Origin: Amphiduros pacificus
Taxonomy: Eukaryota; Annelida; Polychaeta; Phyllodocida; Hesionidae
Direction of reading: 5' to 3'
Assembly: GCA_949316495.1 (NCBI GenBank)
Contig: OX439011.1
Coordinates: 19,993,995 to 20,057,994, forward strand
Length of the DNA: 64,000 bases
Shown piece by piece: positions 40,201 through 55,200 of this stretch; position 1 is the stretch's first letter, and each line of letters starts with the position of its first letter. The notes under the pieces were generated by a model. It had not been told where the DNA came from. It was given only the letters and a program-made list of their open reading frames with translations, and did no database searches. A program made the position numbers and the translations under genes.

Positions 40201-43200
40201 CATTGCAAGTACAGTATCAAAAGTACAATTTAATATAGTTTTTCAAGTATAATACTATGAATACAACACTATAAATGCAATATTTCAGTTGAAGTCATGT
40301 GGGTGCACTGCCAGGTATAATATCTATTGTATGAACAGTAATTTCATCTTTGATAATACCAGGAGTGTAATATTGGAGGTACAGTACCATAGGCATGGTA
40401 TAGTTAAATACCACAGTACCATGTCTAGAGTTGACAGTCAAATTTTAAAGAAATTTTTTGCCTCAATGCACCAAACTTACTTAAAATTGTACTTAGAATT
40501 AACATTTACATTTAAGGTGGCTAGTTATATAAAATGGCCTACCTAGCACAATAACTTTGATGTTGAATGTAGTTTTGCCATGTTTGTTTTCCATGGTTAC
40601 GCTGTAGCGACCGCTGTCCTTCCTGATGACCTTGGTCAAGGTGAGAGAGGTCATTCCTCGGATAGTTTCCTCTGTGAAGCGTTTCCTGTCGGGCATGGCA
40701 CCATTATTATACTCCCACACCACTGACGGCATCGGGTTTGCGCTGAACGGAAGCTCAATGGCTGTCGAGGCTCCTGCCCGCAGAATCAACGTGTCCTCCA
40801 TCTTTTTCAGGAACATAGGGGGCGCTGCAAAATAATGAAAAACGAGCAACATTAACGAAGGAAAAATATTAGCCAATAAATACATTCATCAATCAGAGTC
40901 TACATGTTACTGGTATACATCAATGGTTAAAACCAGTTAGAGCCTAACACCTATTCCGTCACGCAATAACGCGACCAAATGAGGTCACACAAGAAAACCG
41001 CATTGTGATCAAATCATGCCATGCATGGCATATGCCTGATGAAATAGTGCCACGCAACAGTTGTGCATGACATGCAATAGCCATGACCAAATCGTTATTG
41101 CATGACTAAATAGATGTTTCGTTCTAACTGATGGTGAATATTTCACTGTTAACCCAGATTCCCTGTGCTAATCTATGGAGTTCCCTCCAAACTCCACCTG
41201 CCGCGCTAAACCATGTCACGGCTGACTGACTTTCTAACAGAATCCCTACACATACATATATATAACAAACTGAATAGTAACATTCCTTCACAACAGTTGA
41301 TTCACCATTTTAAGTGACTATATCATACTTTATCTTTTTAGCACCTCTATTTTTATTAAAGCCCTACATGTGTATTATATTTTCATGAATCTATATAATA
41401 ATGAACTCTCTTTTACTTATCTTGGAATTAACAGTTGGAACCAAACAACTATTCGGTCACACATAAATGGGATCAAATAAGATCCTGCATGACTATTGCA
41501 TGACATCATCTGGTCACGCATGGCTGTTGCATGACATTTGTTCACGCATTCATCATGCATGACACAATATTGCTATGCCATGGTCGTGTGTGACTTCATA
41601 TGATCACACTCATGCATGACCAAGAAGGTGTTTGGCTCCAACTGATCAGATCAGCGGAAGCGTTCTGACTGCAGCATATTTCTGTGATAACACCCCCAGC
41701 TGATATCATAACATTCACTCGGCTGACACATCATAACTTCTCTACATAGCAGTTGGCCTATTTCTACATAGCAGTAGAAAGTATAAAAAAATCATCTGAC
41801 CGATACCAACACCAATACCGAAACTGATTTCTCTCTGTTACCCAAATGTGTTCCTTGTCCCCAGGTCATGTCAAAGGTCACACAAAGGTCAGGCAGCTAC
41901 TGATATTCTGGCAGGTCGCGTTTCTTGCGGTAATTTTTCCTACAGTTCCTTCCCAGTTTCTCGCTTGCTGTGTTCCTGGCACGACATTGGCTCCTGAAGT
42001 TTTCATCACGTCCTATGGTAAAGTTTACCCACCAAGACCATGATCGTTACCAAGGTCATCTTGGTGTCCATGACAATGGCGCAGTTAGCACAGAGGGTGC
42101 TGGGTATGTTGCTGGTTGTATGGGACTCTGTACTGTACCAATACCTAACACAGCAGTGGTGCTTGCTATACTGCCCCTGGCAGGCCCTCTGAGGGGTGAA
42201 CGACATGCCCCAAATACCTCACACACACACATAAGATCCTCTCCTATCTCCTTCCTGCAGCCATGGCAACAAAACATAGAACCTGTCTCCCCTAGTAACT
42301 GAGTGTTTCCTTTGTCACTCCTCAGAGTGGAAACCCCTCACAAATTATCACATCTTTGGGCATATAAAATCTATCTAAAGTGAACAATGATATGAAGGAG
42401 AAATGCAAAGAGAAGGCATAAAAACATCCCCCTTGTAGGGCTTGGGGGGGATCCAACATGTGCAGGTGATAGACCGTTGGTGTGGAGCTGCCAAGGCTGA
42501 AGGCCTGGACGGCTGAGGCTGTGGTTGCTAGGTAGGGTTGCCGTGGAGATCACACTGATAGCAACAAGATAAGAACTCTTCAGTCTTTGAGTTCCTGCAG
42601 ACCAACAAGCAGTAGTAGTTGCTTGAGTTATATTCCCTTAAATTCTGACATCTTTACTTTTTCAATCATGAAGTGGCGTTCCTGTCATGTTGTGATCGCC
42701 GTAGCAACCCCCCCTAGCAACCAGACATCAAGCCTAGCATCACCTCCAAGTCCCTGTATAATATGCAGAATTTACCCCCTCTATACTATTATTCACTTGT
42801 ATAACCTTATTCCTAGTTACTTTAGAATTTAAAAACTTTATGAGAAGACAAATGCTCAACTTGCTATTATCCAAATATTTAGTTGATGACCTTGGAAGAT
42901 AAAGATATCAAATACCAGAAATAACTGGGCTAATGTTCCGCTAGAATATTTTTTGTATGCATAAATGCCTCCCCTCCCATTGGCTGGCTGAGGATGCAAA
43001 TCGGAAGAAAATCTTGTAAAAACCAGGCAGCCCTGAATACAAAGTGTACTGCACAAATTTATAATAAACGTGGTGCTAATGTTTTATTCACAATTTTTGA
43101 TTTTTTTAAATATACAGAATAACAAAACTCTATTTTTTTTACACTGTTTCAAAAGTGGTATAAATTCAAAAAGGCTGATTTCACAGAGAAGTATGTCAGT

Positions 43201-46200
43201 GGCACTGCTGTGGAGGGATGTATTGACTACGAAGTCGTTCCTGAGATTCTGCCACACTTTTTATTCCCATATAACCTTTGAAAATGTTCCGTTAGACTGA
43301 CTGCTTGTAATGTTAAAAAAAAACAGACTTGCAAAAAGCTATTTCTTTTCAAAATATCTATTTTTTTAGACTGATTGATTGTAATGTTGAAAATATCCTT
43401 GTTAGCTTTAAACAACTCACTCTAGATATTATTCTATTCGTAAGTTGCACAATTTTGTCCATTTTAGTAAAAAGAAAAGTTATATATTAATTTTTAAACT
43501 AAAATGTTTCAGGAAATCAGTTTCATTTTTTATTGTGTAAGATTATGAGGATCCAGGCTTTGTCGTGAAGCAAATCTCCCGATTATGCTGTAACAGGTTA
43601 TTATCAGAAGCTGGCTGGGTATGTTAACCGCTTTGTACTCACTGGCTGTGGTCTATTATAGAACGGTGGCAGAAACACCGACACCTCCCCTAACAAGAAA
43701 TGCTGACTTGCGGCAGGAAACATGCCTTTTTTCTTGTTGTTTCAGACATCAAACTTGACAATGTCAAGTTGTGTACTTCACATCATGAGATCGATTACAT
43801 TTATCCTGACATCTATCCTAACACTTGAGATATGTCCCAATGAAGATTTCTATCAATCCTTCAGATTACATTTATCCTGATATCTATCCTAAATACTTGA
43901 GATGTGTGCCAATGAAGATTTCCACCTAGTATATTTCTATCAATCTTTTTCCTTGTTCTATCCAAAGCATAGCATCTGGAGTTTGGACAATGTTCTGTAT
44001 TCATTTAACCACAGGCCTCTTTTCAATTTTCCCTTCAGTGCTCCTTCTCAGACTTTATTATATGATAATCTACCCTGAGAGGCCCCATATGGGAGACATC
44101 AAGATATACCTCATCTTCATAGCAATATAAACAAGAGAGAGAGAGGTTAAGCCTACTTCTCTCAGGATTATCTCATAGATTATCTTACCATCAGAGATAA
44201 TCTCTATTGAGGAGCCAATCTATGAAGGATTATCTTGGATTAATGATAATCCAAGCTGAAGTAGATCAAATGTTTGTAATGTTTGTGATGAAATGGCATA
44301 ATTTTGTGAGCATAAATATATTGGATATATCATATATAACTTAAAGTGGGAGAATGTTATGTATTTTACCAGTTTTTTTTTATCTAACTATGCATGGCAC
44401 AATTTGGTCATAAACCATATTTGATTTCTAGAAATTTATAATAAAGTAAATAAATGAGATGAAATTTGTATTTATTGAGGTGCATCCATGAGATCTGTAT
44501 CAAAATATTAACATCAGGAGGTGCAGTCTTGTGATATGATATCAGATATCAAGTATGGTTTGATGCCTGATATGACTCTGCACATCCCACACATACCTAA
44601 GAGTTCAGCTGTTTATCTGCAGACACCCTGGATGTCTGAGAGTATCTAGCTTTTATCTGAATCCTGCCACACAACTATTTCAGCCTCCACCAGTGACATT
44701 GCCAACACTCTATTTCGTACAAGGATGGTCCAGCAGATTTCAACATGTCTGGTTCCATCAATGCTCCCTCCATTAATTCATTTCCCACAGTTCATACTTT
44801 TTAATTTGCTTTTATTTGTTCAGTATACATTATAGTTTTAATGCCACTAATCAAGTTAATGAAGAAAATGAAATAGCAACAGAGAAGAATGAACTTATCT
44901 CAATGTTTAATGTCAAACTTCCTACTTTAAATCAATGAAATGTGGTTATAAGTGACGATAATATAAGCACAAGCTCCAGTATACCTCCACAGTAAATATC
45001 AGGTAAATAAACACGCAAGTTATTGTATCCCAGGTAGCCGGGTCAAGTACACAGCCCCCCTCAGGACAGTGGTTAGATACCATCCCATCTGTTGCTATGG
45101 ATACCCTAACAATGAGTTGTGGGGTACGTCATGTTTACATATAGCAATGCACTGGCATATATACCACACAGAACTAATATTGTTCTGATGGCATTTCCAT
45201 CTTGAATAATATTGATGAAACTCTTCCCCCTTACTTCAAGAGACTGCACGAGTCAGCTGTAATTTGTATGATCAGGTCAGAAGTCAAAGCTACAGACTGG
45301 AAGATGAAATCTGGTAAAATATTCTGCAACTTTCAGGATCTGCTTTCTCTTTACAGCAATAAATCATAATACAACTGCCCCGATCTGCTGGTCCCATACC
45401 CTCATAATGGTACTTTACTTTTACTGGTCCCATACCCTCATAATGGTGCTTTACTTTTACTGGTCCCATACCCTCATAATGGTGCTTTACTTTTACTGGT
45501 CCCATACCCTCATAATGGTGCTTTACGTTTACTGGTCCCATACCCTCATAATGGTGCTTTACTTTTACTGGTCCCATACCCTCATAATGGTGCTTTACTG
45601 TGACTGGTCCCATACTCTCATAATGGTGCTTTACTGTTACTGGTCCAATATCCTTCAAATGAATCTTATTTCTGCTTGTCTCCTTGCTTCAAATAAAATC
45701 TTCCTCCGTTTGAATTATACCCTGCCAGCAAAGAGATTTCTCTGCTGAAGGTCAGGAATGTGATGGCAAATTCTGAAGCAAGCCTCACACAATACCTCTA
45801 CCTTCCACATTATACCTGCCTCCCCTCTACACCCTCTCCTCTATACCCTCCCCTCTGCACCCTCCCCTCGACACCCTCCCCTTGGTACCCTCCCCTCAAC
45901 ACTCTACCCCCTACACCCTCCCCTTGGCACCCTCTCCTCTACACCCTCCCCTTGGCACCCTCCCCTCTACAACCTCCCCTCTACACTCTACCCTCTGCAC
46001 CCTCCCCTATACACACTCCTGTTCACACCCTCCCCTCTACACCTCCCCTCTACACCCTCCCCTCTACACCCTCTACACCCTCCCCTTGGCACCCTCTCCT
46101 CTACACCCTCCCCTGTGCACCCTCCCCTCTACACCCTCCCCTCTATACTCTACCCTCTGCACCCTCCTGTTCACACCCTCCCCTCTACACCGTCCCTACA

Positions 46201-49200
46201 GACTGGTATCTGATATTTGGAAGCAATCCAGGAAGTCTATAAGAAAAATGTGGTTTGTTTTCCCTGGCACATTTCTTGGCGAGTAGTGTGACCTACTTTA
46301 ACATAAACATATTCTCTGTGGTCTTGTAGCGTTAATGTTCAGCTTAACCCTCAGTACCCGACTTCACCACTCCTGAGGCTCTATTAACATTATGTGTAGG
46401 CCCTCAGTTCTACAATCATCTCACAGCCATCCTCTTCTCAGTGCTTTTACAACTTCTACAGTTGAGCGTCAAGGGAAAAGGTTAAGTTAGATATCAAGGG
46501 AAAAGGTAAAGTTGAATGACACTGAAAATGGTCAAGTTGATTGGAACGTGTGAAAAGAACAAAAAAGAGAGTTTGCATGAAATTAATAAAATAAACACTA
46601 GGTATATTATTCTGACAAATGTAAGATATCAGCATAGGAGGAGGCTTATGGGTATGGTGCAGTCGGATTCATCAGCTGACAGCAGAGAAACAACAGAGAA
46701 AAGAGTAAAACCAAATATATCTGATCAATATCTGATATAGTCCAAACATCTGACAATATATTGCTCCACCTGATCCAGTCAAAACAGAGAGATGCATGGC
46801 ATGGACTGGCTGAGTATTGGCCTTGAGACCCTGGGATCCCTGGTTCAAATCCCGACCAGTTCCCAAGTGCTACGAGCAGACATTGGGGCCGCATATACCG
46901 TGGACTATGTACATACAGGAATATAGCTGACCTATAATCTGACGTATGGAAACCATAGAGATGAGCAGTGTCATATACCGTGAACTATGTACATACAGGA
47001 ATATAGCTGACCTATAATCTGACGTATGGAAACCATAGAGATGAGCAGTGTCATATGCCGTGGACTATGTATATACAGGAATATAGCTGACCTATAATCT
47101 GACGTATGGAAACCATAGAGATGAGCAGTGTCATATACCGTGGACTATGTACATACAGGAATATAGCTGACCTATAATCTGACCTATGGAAACCATAGAG
47201 ATGAGCAGTGTCATATGCCGTGGACTATGTACATACAGGAATATAGCTGACCTATAATCTGACGTATGGAAACCATAGAGATGAGCAGTGTCATATACCG
47301 TGGACTATGTATATACAGGAATATAGCTGACCTATAAATCAAATGTATTGGAGGGCTTGAGTCTTCCATATAATATTTTGTCACATCACTATTAAACCTG
47401 TTTAAATCTAACCTGTTTATTAAGTGACAAGCTCCAAATTAACCTGTTTATTCAGTGTTTGTTTAAATCTAACCTGTTATTAAGTGATAAGCCCTAACTT
47501 AACCTGTTTATTCAGTGTTTGTTTCAACCTAACCTGTTTATTCAGTGATAAGCTCCAATCTAACCTGTTTATTCAGGTATTAACCTAAGCCCAGCCTGTC
47601 TATTCAATGATTAGCACAAACCAGACCTGTTTTTTCAGCAATTAATTTAAGCTTTAAATTTTACCTTTGACGGTCAGCTTAGCTTCAGAGGTAGTTTCCT
47701 TGAACCTGACCGCATAGTCTCCCTCGTCCTTCTCGTCGGCCTCCTCCACCACCAGGCGGTGCTTGCCTCCCTCTGAGATCATATCGTACTTAGAGGATCG
47801 CTTGAGTGGCTGATCTCCACGGAACCATTCTGCTTTCAGATCTTTCTTGGATATCTCACATTTGAATTCTCCCTTAATTCCGACCTTCTCAAGATTCACG
47901 TCTTTTAGGGGAACCAAGAAATTGATAGGCTCAACTGGAAATATAGAACATCTTTCTTCACTCAACAGATTAATGTAACATACCTTGTATATTCTATAAT
48001 AAAATGCAATTTAGCGTAAAACGTTTATAATCATTTGTTTTCATTTTTATAAACATTTGTTTGTAGCATGAATCAATGATGCTGAAAGACTTGAGGTAAT
48101 AAAACTCTGATTAATCACCAGGTGTCACTGAGAACAATGGGGTGAGACCTACCATATTTGGCTGGTTTGGAGGGGTCGGATGGAGGTCCTTGTCCAGCCT
48201 TGTTCTCTGCCGTCACTCGGAATTCGTACTGAGTCTCCTCTTTCAGACCGCTGACGTTGAAGTTGTTTTCCGGAACCTTCTGCCCCTCGCTGACCTTCTT
48301 CCACTTGATGTCGCTCACCACTCGTGCCTCCACGATGTAGTTTGTGATCGCTGCTCCTCCGTCGGAGATCGGCGGTGTCCAGGCCAGATTGGCTGTCTCA
48401 GCCGTAATCTCCTCCACCACTGGAGTGCCGGGTTTGCCAGGAACGTCAAATGGATCCTTGGCGATGATTGTTCCAGTTCCAGCAGATGGTTTTCCGACAC
48501 CTGCCTCGTTTACAGCAGATACACGGAACTCATACTCCGACATTTCCGTAAGGTCAGTGAAGTTGTACATCAAGGGTTTCAGTGGGTCTTTGTTGACCTT
48601 TGACCAGCGAGAGCTGTACCCTGATTTCATCTCGATCAGATAGCCGATGATAGGTGACCCGCCATCACTTTCTGGTGTCTGCCAGGTGAGCGTGCATGAT
48701 GTCTTTGTAATGTCATTGACCTGTACATTTACTGGAGGTCCAGGCGGATCTGAAAAAAAGAAACATTCCCATTAAATCAAAACTTGTTTGAGCATTAAAT
48801 CAGTGATATATTTTATTCATTAAAAAAAAAAATTCACATCCTTCTGAGTAAATCATAGGTCTAATTTAATCATTAACCCGAAAGAATCACTAAACTAACC
48901 AAATGGAAGTCGGGCCTTGACAGGTTCAATGGTTGTCCAATCAGATTGTCCGATTTCATTTTCTGCTGCCACCTGGAAGATGTACTCATTGCCCTCAGTC
49001 AGTTTGGGAGCTTTGAGGGTCAGTGTCTTGGCATTGGTGTCGTTGACCTTGGTGAAGGCCGCACGCTTTGTGTCCCTCTTTTCCAGGGTGTAGCCCGTGA
49101 TGGGGGCGCCACCGTCATTCTCTGGTACATCCCACTTGAGAACAGCATAATCCTTGTTGATCTCCGTCACTCTCAGGTTGGGTGGCGGAGAGGGCTTGTC

Positions 49201-52200
49201 TGCAAAAAGTAAATTCAAATTATATCATATATCAACTATTTGAATGCTGTGGTCCCAAATAATCTAAAACAATTTGAGGATTATGATGTTTGGTTTGATT
49301 AGGTCTAATTTTTATTATTGCTTTAAACTCAATCTTTTTCATTATGATTGTTTTTAAAATCTTATTTACCAGTATCTTTAAAAAAGAATACTCTAAAATA
49401 AAAGTAACCATGGTTACCTTTGATGGTAAGAGCAAAGTCAGCGCTGGCAGATCCTACAGCATTTTCTGCACTGACCGTGACCTTGCCGGTGTAGTCACCG
49501 GTCACGCCCTTGATGGAGAGTGAGGATGACCCGTTTGTCGTATCTATGGTGACGCCATTACCAGAGCTCAGAACACTGTCGTTATGACGCCACAGGACTT
49601 GCGGTGTAGGTACGCCCACGATGTTCACAAAGATGGACAGAGTAGACCCGGCTTTTTGCACGATGCCTGAGGCGTACTTGTCCTCGTAGGTAATCTCTGG
49701 TGCAACTGAAAGGTCAAGGTCAACAAGGTCAAATCAATTAATATAACTGATATATGACTTTTCACATAATAACTGTGTGAAAGATGATGTGGAGGATCAT
49801 AGGAAGTTTCAGAGAAAATTATATTTTAGAAAAAATTATGATGTGATTATGACAATGATAATAATGGTTAGAGGTTATGATGATTACGAGGATAACGGTC
49901 ATATGGTTACTGCTGGTAGGAGGATAACGGTCATGATAATACTGTCAGTAAGAGGATGCCGGTCATGATAATACTGCTGGTAGGAGGATAATGGTCATGA
50001 TAATACTGTCAGTAAGAGGATACCGGTCATGATAATACTGCTGGTAGGAGGATAAAAGTCATGATAATACTGTCAGTAAGAGGATACTGGTCATGATAAT
50101 ACTGCTAGTATGAGGATAATGGTCATGATAATACTGCTGGTAGGATAACGGTCATGATAATACTGTCAGTAAGAGGATACTGGTCATGATAATACTGCTA
50201 GTATGAGGATAAAGGTCATGATAATACTGCTAGTATGAGGATAAAGGTCATGATAATACTGCTGGTAGGATAATGGTCATGATAATACTGTCAGTAAGAG
50301 GATACTGGTCATGATAATACTGCTAGTATGAGGATAAAGGTCATGATAATACTGCTGGTAGGATAACGGTCATGATAATACTGCTGGTAGGAGGAGAACG
50401 GTCATGATAATACTGTCAGTAAGAGGATACTGGTCATGATAATACTGCTAGTATGAGGATAATGGTCTTGATAATACTGCTGGTAGGATAACAGTCATGA
50501 TAATACTGCTGGTAGGAGGATAATGGTCATGATAATACTGCTGGTAGGAGGATAACAGTCATGATAATACTGCTGGTAGGAGGATAATGGTCATGATAAT
50601 ACTGCTGGTAGGAGGATAATGGTCATGATAATACTGTCAGTAAGAGGATAACGGTCATGATAATACTGTTGGTAGGAGGATAACGGTCATGATAATACTG
50701 CTGGTCGGAGGATAACGGTCATGATAATACTGCTGGTAGGAAGTAATGATATTGTTTGTGTGGTTGGCTTACCATGGACTGTCAGTGAGGCCTCGGTATC
50801 GCAGCGTCCCAGCTTGTTCATAGCAGACGCCATGTAGTTGCCGGCGTCTGATAACTCGGTGGTCTTGATGGTCAAGGTCGCTGTGGCTTCCTCGTAGCAC
50901 ATCACATGACGACTATTCTGATGGACCTCACGGCCATTCTTGTACCTAAAATATATACATTACTCTGTAACAATACATCCATATACGAAGAGTATTTCAC
51001 CTACCATTCATAATATCTAGAGGTTATCATTCCTTATAACTTTCCCTAAAAGTTCAAATTAAAATCCAAAACTGGAATGAATCCAGGAAAGGGCATGAAG
51101 ACTGACATTTCATCACTTAATTCAACCTTTGATTCCTATGCAATATTCTCATGATATGTGATGAATATCATTTTTAAAAAAGCATGACCTTACCATGAGA
51201 CGGTAGCGGCAGGGTTGCCAGGGGCGATCTCACACTGGAGTGTGACGTCGCTAGGGGCAACCACAGTCTTAGGTTGCAAGTCTGTTACCACACGGGGCGG
51301 CTCACCAACTGCAACAAAGTAACATAACTTAACATACATACATCCCTCACTGGCATTTGAGTGTAATCCTAATCAAAAATATATCTATCATATGTATATC
51401 AGTCATTTTTTTAAAATAAAAAGTGGAAAAAACAACAATTTTACAGGCAAAACAAATAATTTGACTGGTCACTGTTTCAGCCTAAGTAACTGATGAGTTC
51501 CTTGGCACGCAAAAACACATATTAGTTATTATTCGATGATTTGCATAAGAAAAAAAAACAACAATTTTGTGGACCAGACAAATAATTTGACTGGTCCCTG
51601 TCATTTGGAGACAAGTTTTGTCAAAACTAAACAAATTGATAGATTCCTTGGCATAAATAAATATATATCAGTCATTATTCAATATTTCCCAAAAACTGAT
51701 TGGAATAGGAAAGAAAAATTTGCAGAACAGACAAATAATTTGACTGGTCACTAACTAACCGATGGGTTCCTTAGCCTGCACGGGGGTGGTACTCTGAGAG
51801 TAGGGGCCCTGTCCAGCCAGGTTCTCTGCCGCCACTCGGAACTCATAGGTGGCGCTCTGCTTTAAGCCTCGAGCCATATACTTGGTCTCCGGGATCTTGT
51901 CCTGTGTGATCCTCGTCCATTTGAAAAGTCCTTCCTCACGATATTCCAGGACGTAGTTGAAGATCGGTGATCCACCGTCGTCCTCTGGAACCTTCCATGA
52001 CAGCGAGATGGCGCCATCTTTGATTTCCAGATATTCTGGACATCCAGGAGGTCCTGGTTTGGCTAAAACATAAATGTTTGAGTAAAATATTTGTTTCATA
52101 TAAAATGTCAAAATAATAAATAAAGCTACAACCGATGCCTCTTATAATTTAAATATTCTGTTTGAAACATCCAATATTATAATTAAATTTAAAAAAGACG

Positions 52201-55200
52201 CTATCAAAGCACATTTATTTATTTATAAAGTGTTTTTTTTATCTGTTGCTGAGATCTTAAACAGATCATGATATAAACACTGTATTTAGAAAAGACTGCA
52301 GCTTCAATTCAAAAGCTAAATTATGGTTGCTATGGTAACATACTGAATGGGTCCTTAGCAACCACAGGTTTGGAAGCTGCTGGTGGGCCACATCCGACCT
52401 TGTTTTCAGCAGTGATGCGGAACTCGTACTCTGTGTCCTCAATGACCTCTTTGTCTGTGTAAGCGAGCTCTGTGATTGGTTCCTTGGTGACCTTGAGCCA
52501 GCGTGTGCTCAGAGTCTGGCGTCGCTCCACGTAGTAACCGGTCACCTCAGTGCCGCCATCTGTCAGCGGAGGTTTCCACGTCATCGAGATGTAGTTGTGG
52601 AAGGCTTCGGTTATTTCCACCTCTTCTGGTGGACCGGGAGGATCTGCATTGTATATTAATAAATAATTACAAACATATTGATAAAAACAGAAAAGTATAT
52701 TTGTTTTGTCACATTTAATGAGGTTATTTCCAATCCAAGGCAATTTATCTATTTCCATATTTTTGTCACTTTTTATAAATAAAGTTGATTTATTTTTACA
52801 TCAACTGCTAATTTCTCTTCAATGAAATCAAAATCAAAATTTTATGGTTCTTGTCTTACCAAACGGACTCTTGGGGGTGACGGTCAGTTCAGCAGCAGGG
52901 CCAACGCCGACGTCATTCTCGGCCGCGACCTTGAACTTGTACTCTGTGCCTTCTTTCAGACTGGTGACCTTGAACTCTCTGTCCCTGGTGGAGGTCAGAG
53001 GAGTGGTGCGGTGCCTGTCTCCCTTCTCCAGATTGTATCCGGTGATGGGGCTGTCTCCATCATCCTCAGGTTCTTCCCACTGGAGGGTGACGAATGTCTC
53101 ATCCACCGCGGTCGCCTTCAGGTTCTGGGGAATGCTTGGCTTATCTATATTAATAAAAAAAACATCACGAACTGGTCAGAAAGAACATTATTGAAATAAT
53201 ACATCCTTTATTTTATCAATCCAAAAATCGTTAAAATAAATAAGAAAAATAGAAACATATAACAAATATGAGCTATATTTGTACTGACCTCTGACAACGA
53301 CCTTGATGGTGGTTTCTGAGCTGCCATGTTGGTTCTCAATGACACACCTATAGTTGCCAGTGTCAGACCTGATGACCTTCGTCATGGTGATACAGGTCAT
53401 TCCGTAGATTGTCTCCTCCTTGATACGTTTCTTATCTGGCATTTCTCCTTTTCCGTTGAATGTCCACATGACGGATGGTTTTGGACAGCCACTGTAAGGT
53501 AGTTCGATGGCGGTGGCGCCACCTGCTTTCAGATACAGTGTGTCGGTGTACTTCTCCTCCAGGAATTTGGGAGGTGCTTAAAGGAGAAACATAATATTTT
53601 ATACTTTCAATTTCAACCAATGAAAGCTCAGTTTAAAAGAAGCAAACTTTCACTCATCTCTTGTTATTTTTTCCATGAAAAATTGTTATCTGTTCCTTTT
53701 TGATGATATAGACGCATATATGACAAAGTGAAATATAAGTAAGTACCCTGGATTGTCAGTTTAGCTTTGGTAGAAACATCTCTAAACTTGACACTGAATT
53801 TTCCTTCATCATCCACCTGTGCGTTTTTCACGACCAGACGATGCACGGTCTTCTCGTCAATCATGTCGTACTTGTCGCCGCGTTTGATTGGCTGATCTCC
53901 CTTGAACCATTCTCCCTTCATTCCTTCCTTGCTGATCTCACACTCAAAGACTCCCTCCAGACCAAGGTCCTTCAAGGTCACGTCCTCCAGTGGACGAAGG
54001 AAGTTGATCGGTTCAACTGTTAAAAGGAAATAACAAAAAATATCATAACTTGATAAAAGAAAATTATACCTTGGTATCAACTATACAAATATGACTGGAT
54101 ATAGTCTATTTATTTCAGAAATCATAGAAAACTTAACTGATGACTCTTTAAAATGTTATAAAGATTTAGTGTTATTTCATTTGACACACCATATTTAATC
54201 ACCAGGTGGCACTAAGAACAATGGAATGAGACATACCATATTTGGCTGGCTGTGATGGGTCAGATGGGGGCCCTTGTCCGGCCTTGTTCTCTGCTGTCAC
54301 TCGGAATTCATACTGAGTTTCGGGTTTGAGTCCAGAAACTTTGAACTCTGCTGATGGTACTTTCTCGGAGACATTGGCTTTCTGCCACTTGGTTTCTCCT
54401 AGAGGGCGATACTCAACCACGTAGTTCTCAATAGGGGCGCCACCATCTGACTCCGGTGGAGCCCATGTCAGACTGGCTTCCTCTGCTGTGATTTCCTCCA
54501 CAACCGGAGTTCCAGGTTTACCCGGAACATCAAATGGATCTTTAGCAACAAAGCTTATTGGCTCGCATGGATTTCCGACTCCCGCTTCATTCTCAGCAGA
54601 AACTCGGAACTCATATTTGTCCAGCTCAATCAGATCATCAATTTCCAATTCACATTTCTTGACTGGTTTCTTGTTGACCTTGACCCAGCGACTTCCGGAC
54701 AGTTTCTCCACATAGTATCCAGTGACTGGAGACCCTCCGTCATTCTCCGGTGGTGCCCAGGTCAGCTTGCAAGAGGATTTGCTGATATCATTGGCCTTCA
54801 AGTTGATTGGTGGTCCTGGTGGATCTGAAAGGTCAAATGTAAGGTCAAGGTCATGCACAATACAGACAGATGAAAGAAATAACTTATTATTTTCAGAGAA
54901 AGCCAGTCAATATTTATTCATATAGAAATATCAATTACCGAATGGCAGTTTGGCAACCACAGGTTCATCCATAGTTGTCCAGTCGCTCTGTCCGACCTCG
55001 TTCTCTGCCAGGACACGATAATAATAGGCATTGCCCTCCACCAGTTTGGTGGCTTTGACCTTTAGTGTCTTGGCCTCGACCTCTTCAACCTTGACATATC
55101 CTTCTCTCTTGGCATCACGTTTCTCCAGCAGGTAGCTCACGATGGGAGCTCCTCCATCACTCTCTGGTACGTCCCACGTCACTACCATGTAGTCCTTGTT

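Larger units (their letters stand above)
40825..47664 (-). other. Intron of 6.8 kb between SR3-B Ig1 and Ig2
   Basis: Contains two neighbouring MITEs, three minisatellites, an 80-bp satellite-like array and a probable SINE remnant. Region 41643-45380 is largely unique; a 70-bp sequence is present twice in tandem at 43789-43930. No coding segment supported on either strand. Confidence 0.8.

Noticed and set aside
46801-46870. Functional tRNA gene
   Set aside because: Box spacing is too short and the T and acceptor stems do not pair; a SINE remnant fits better.
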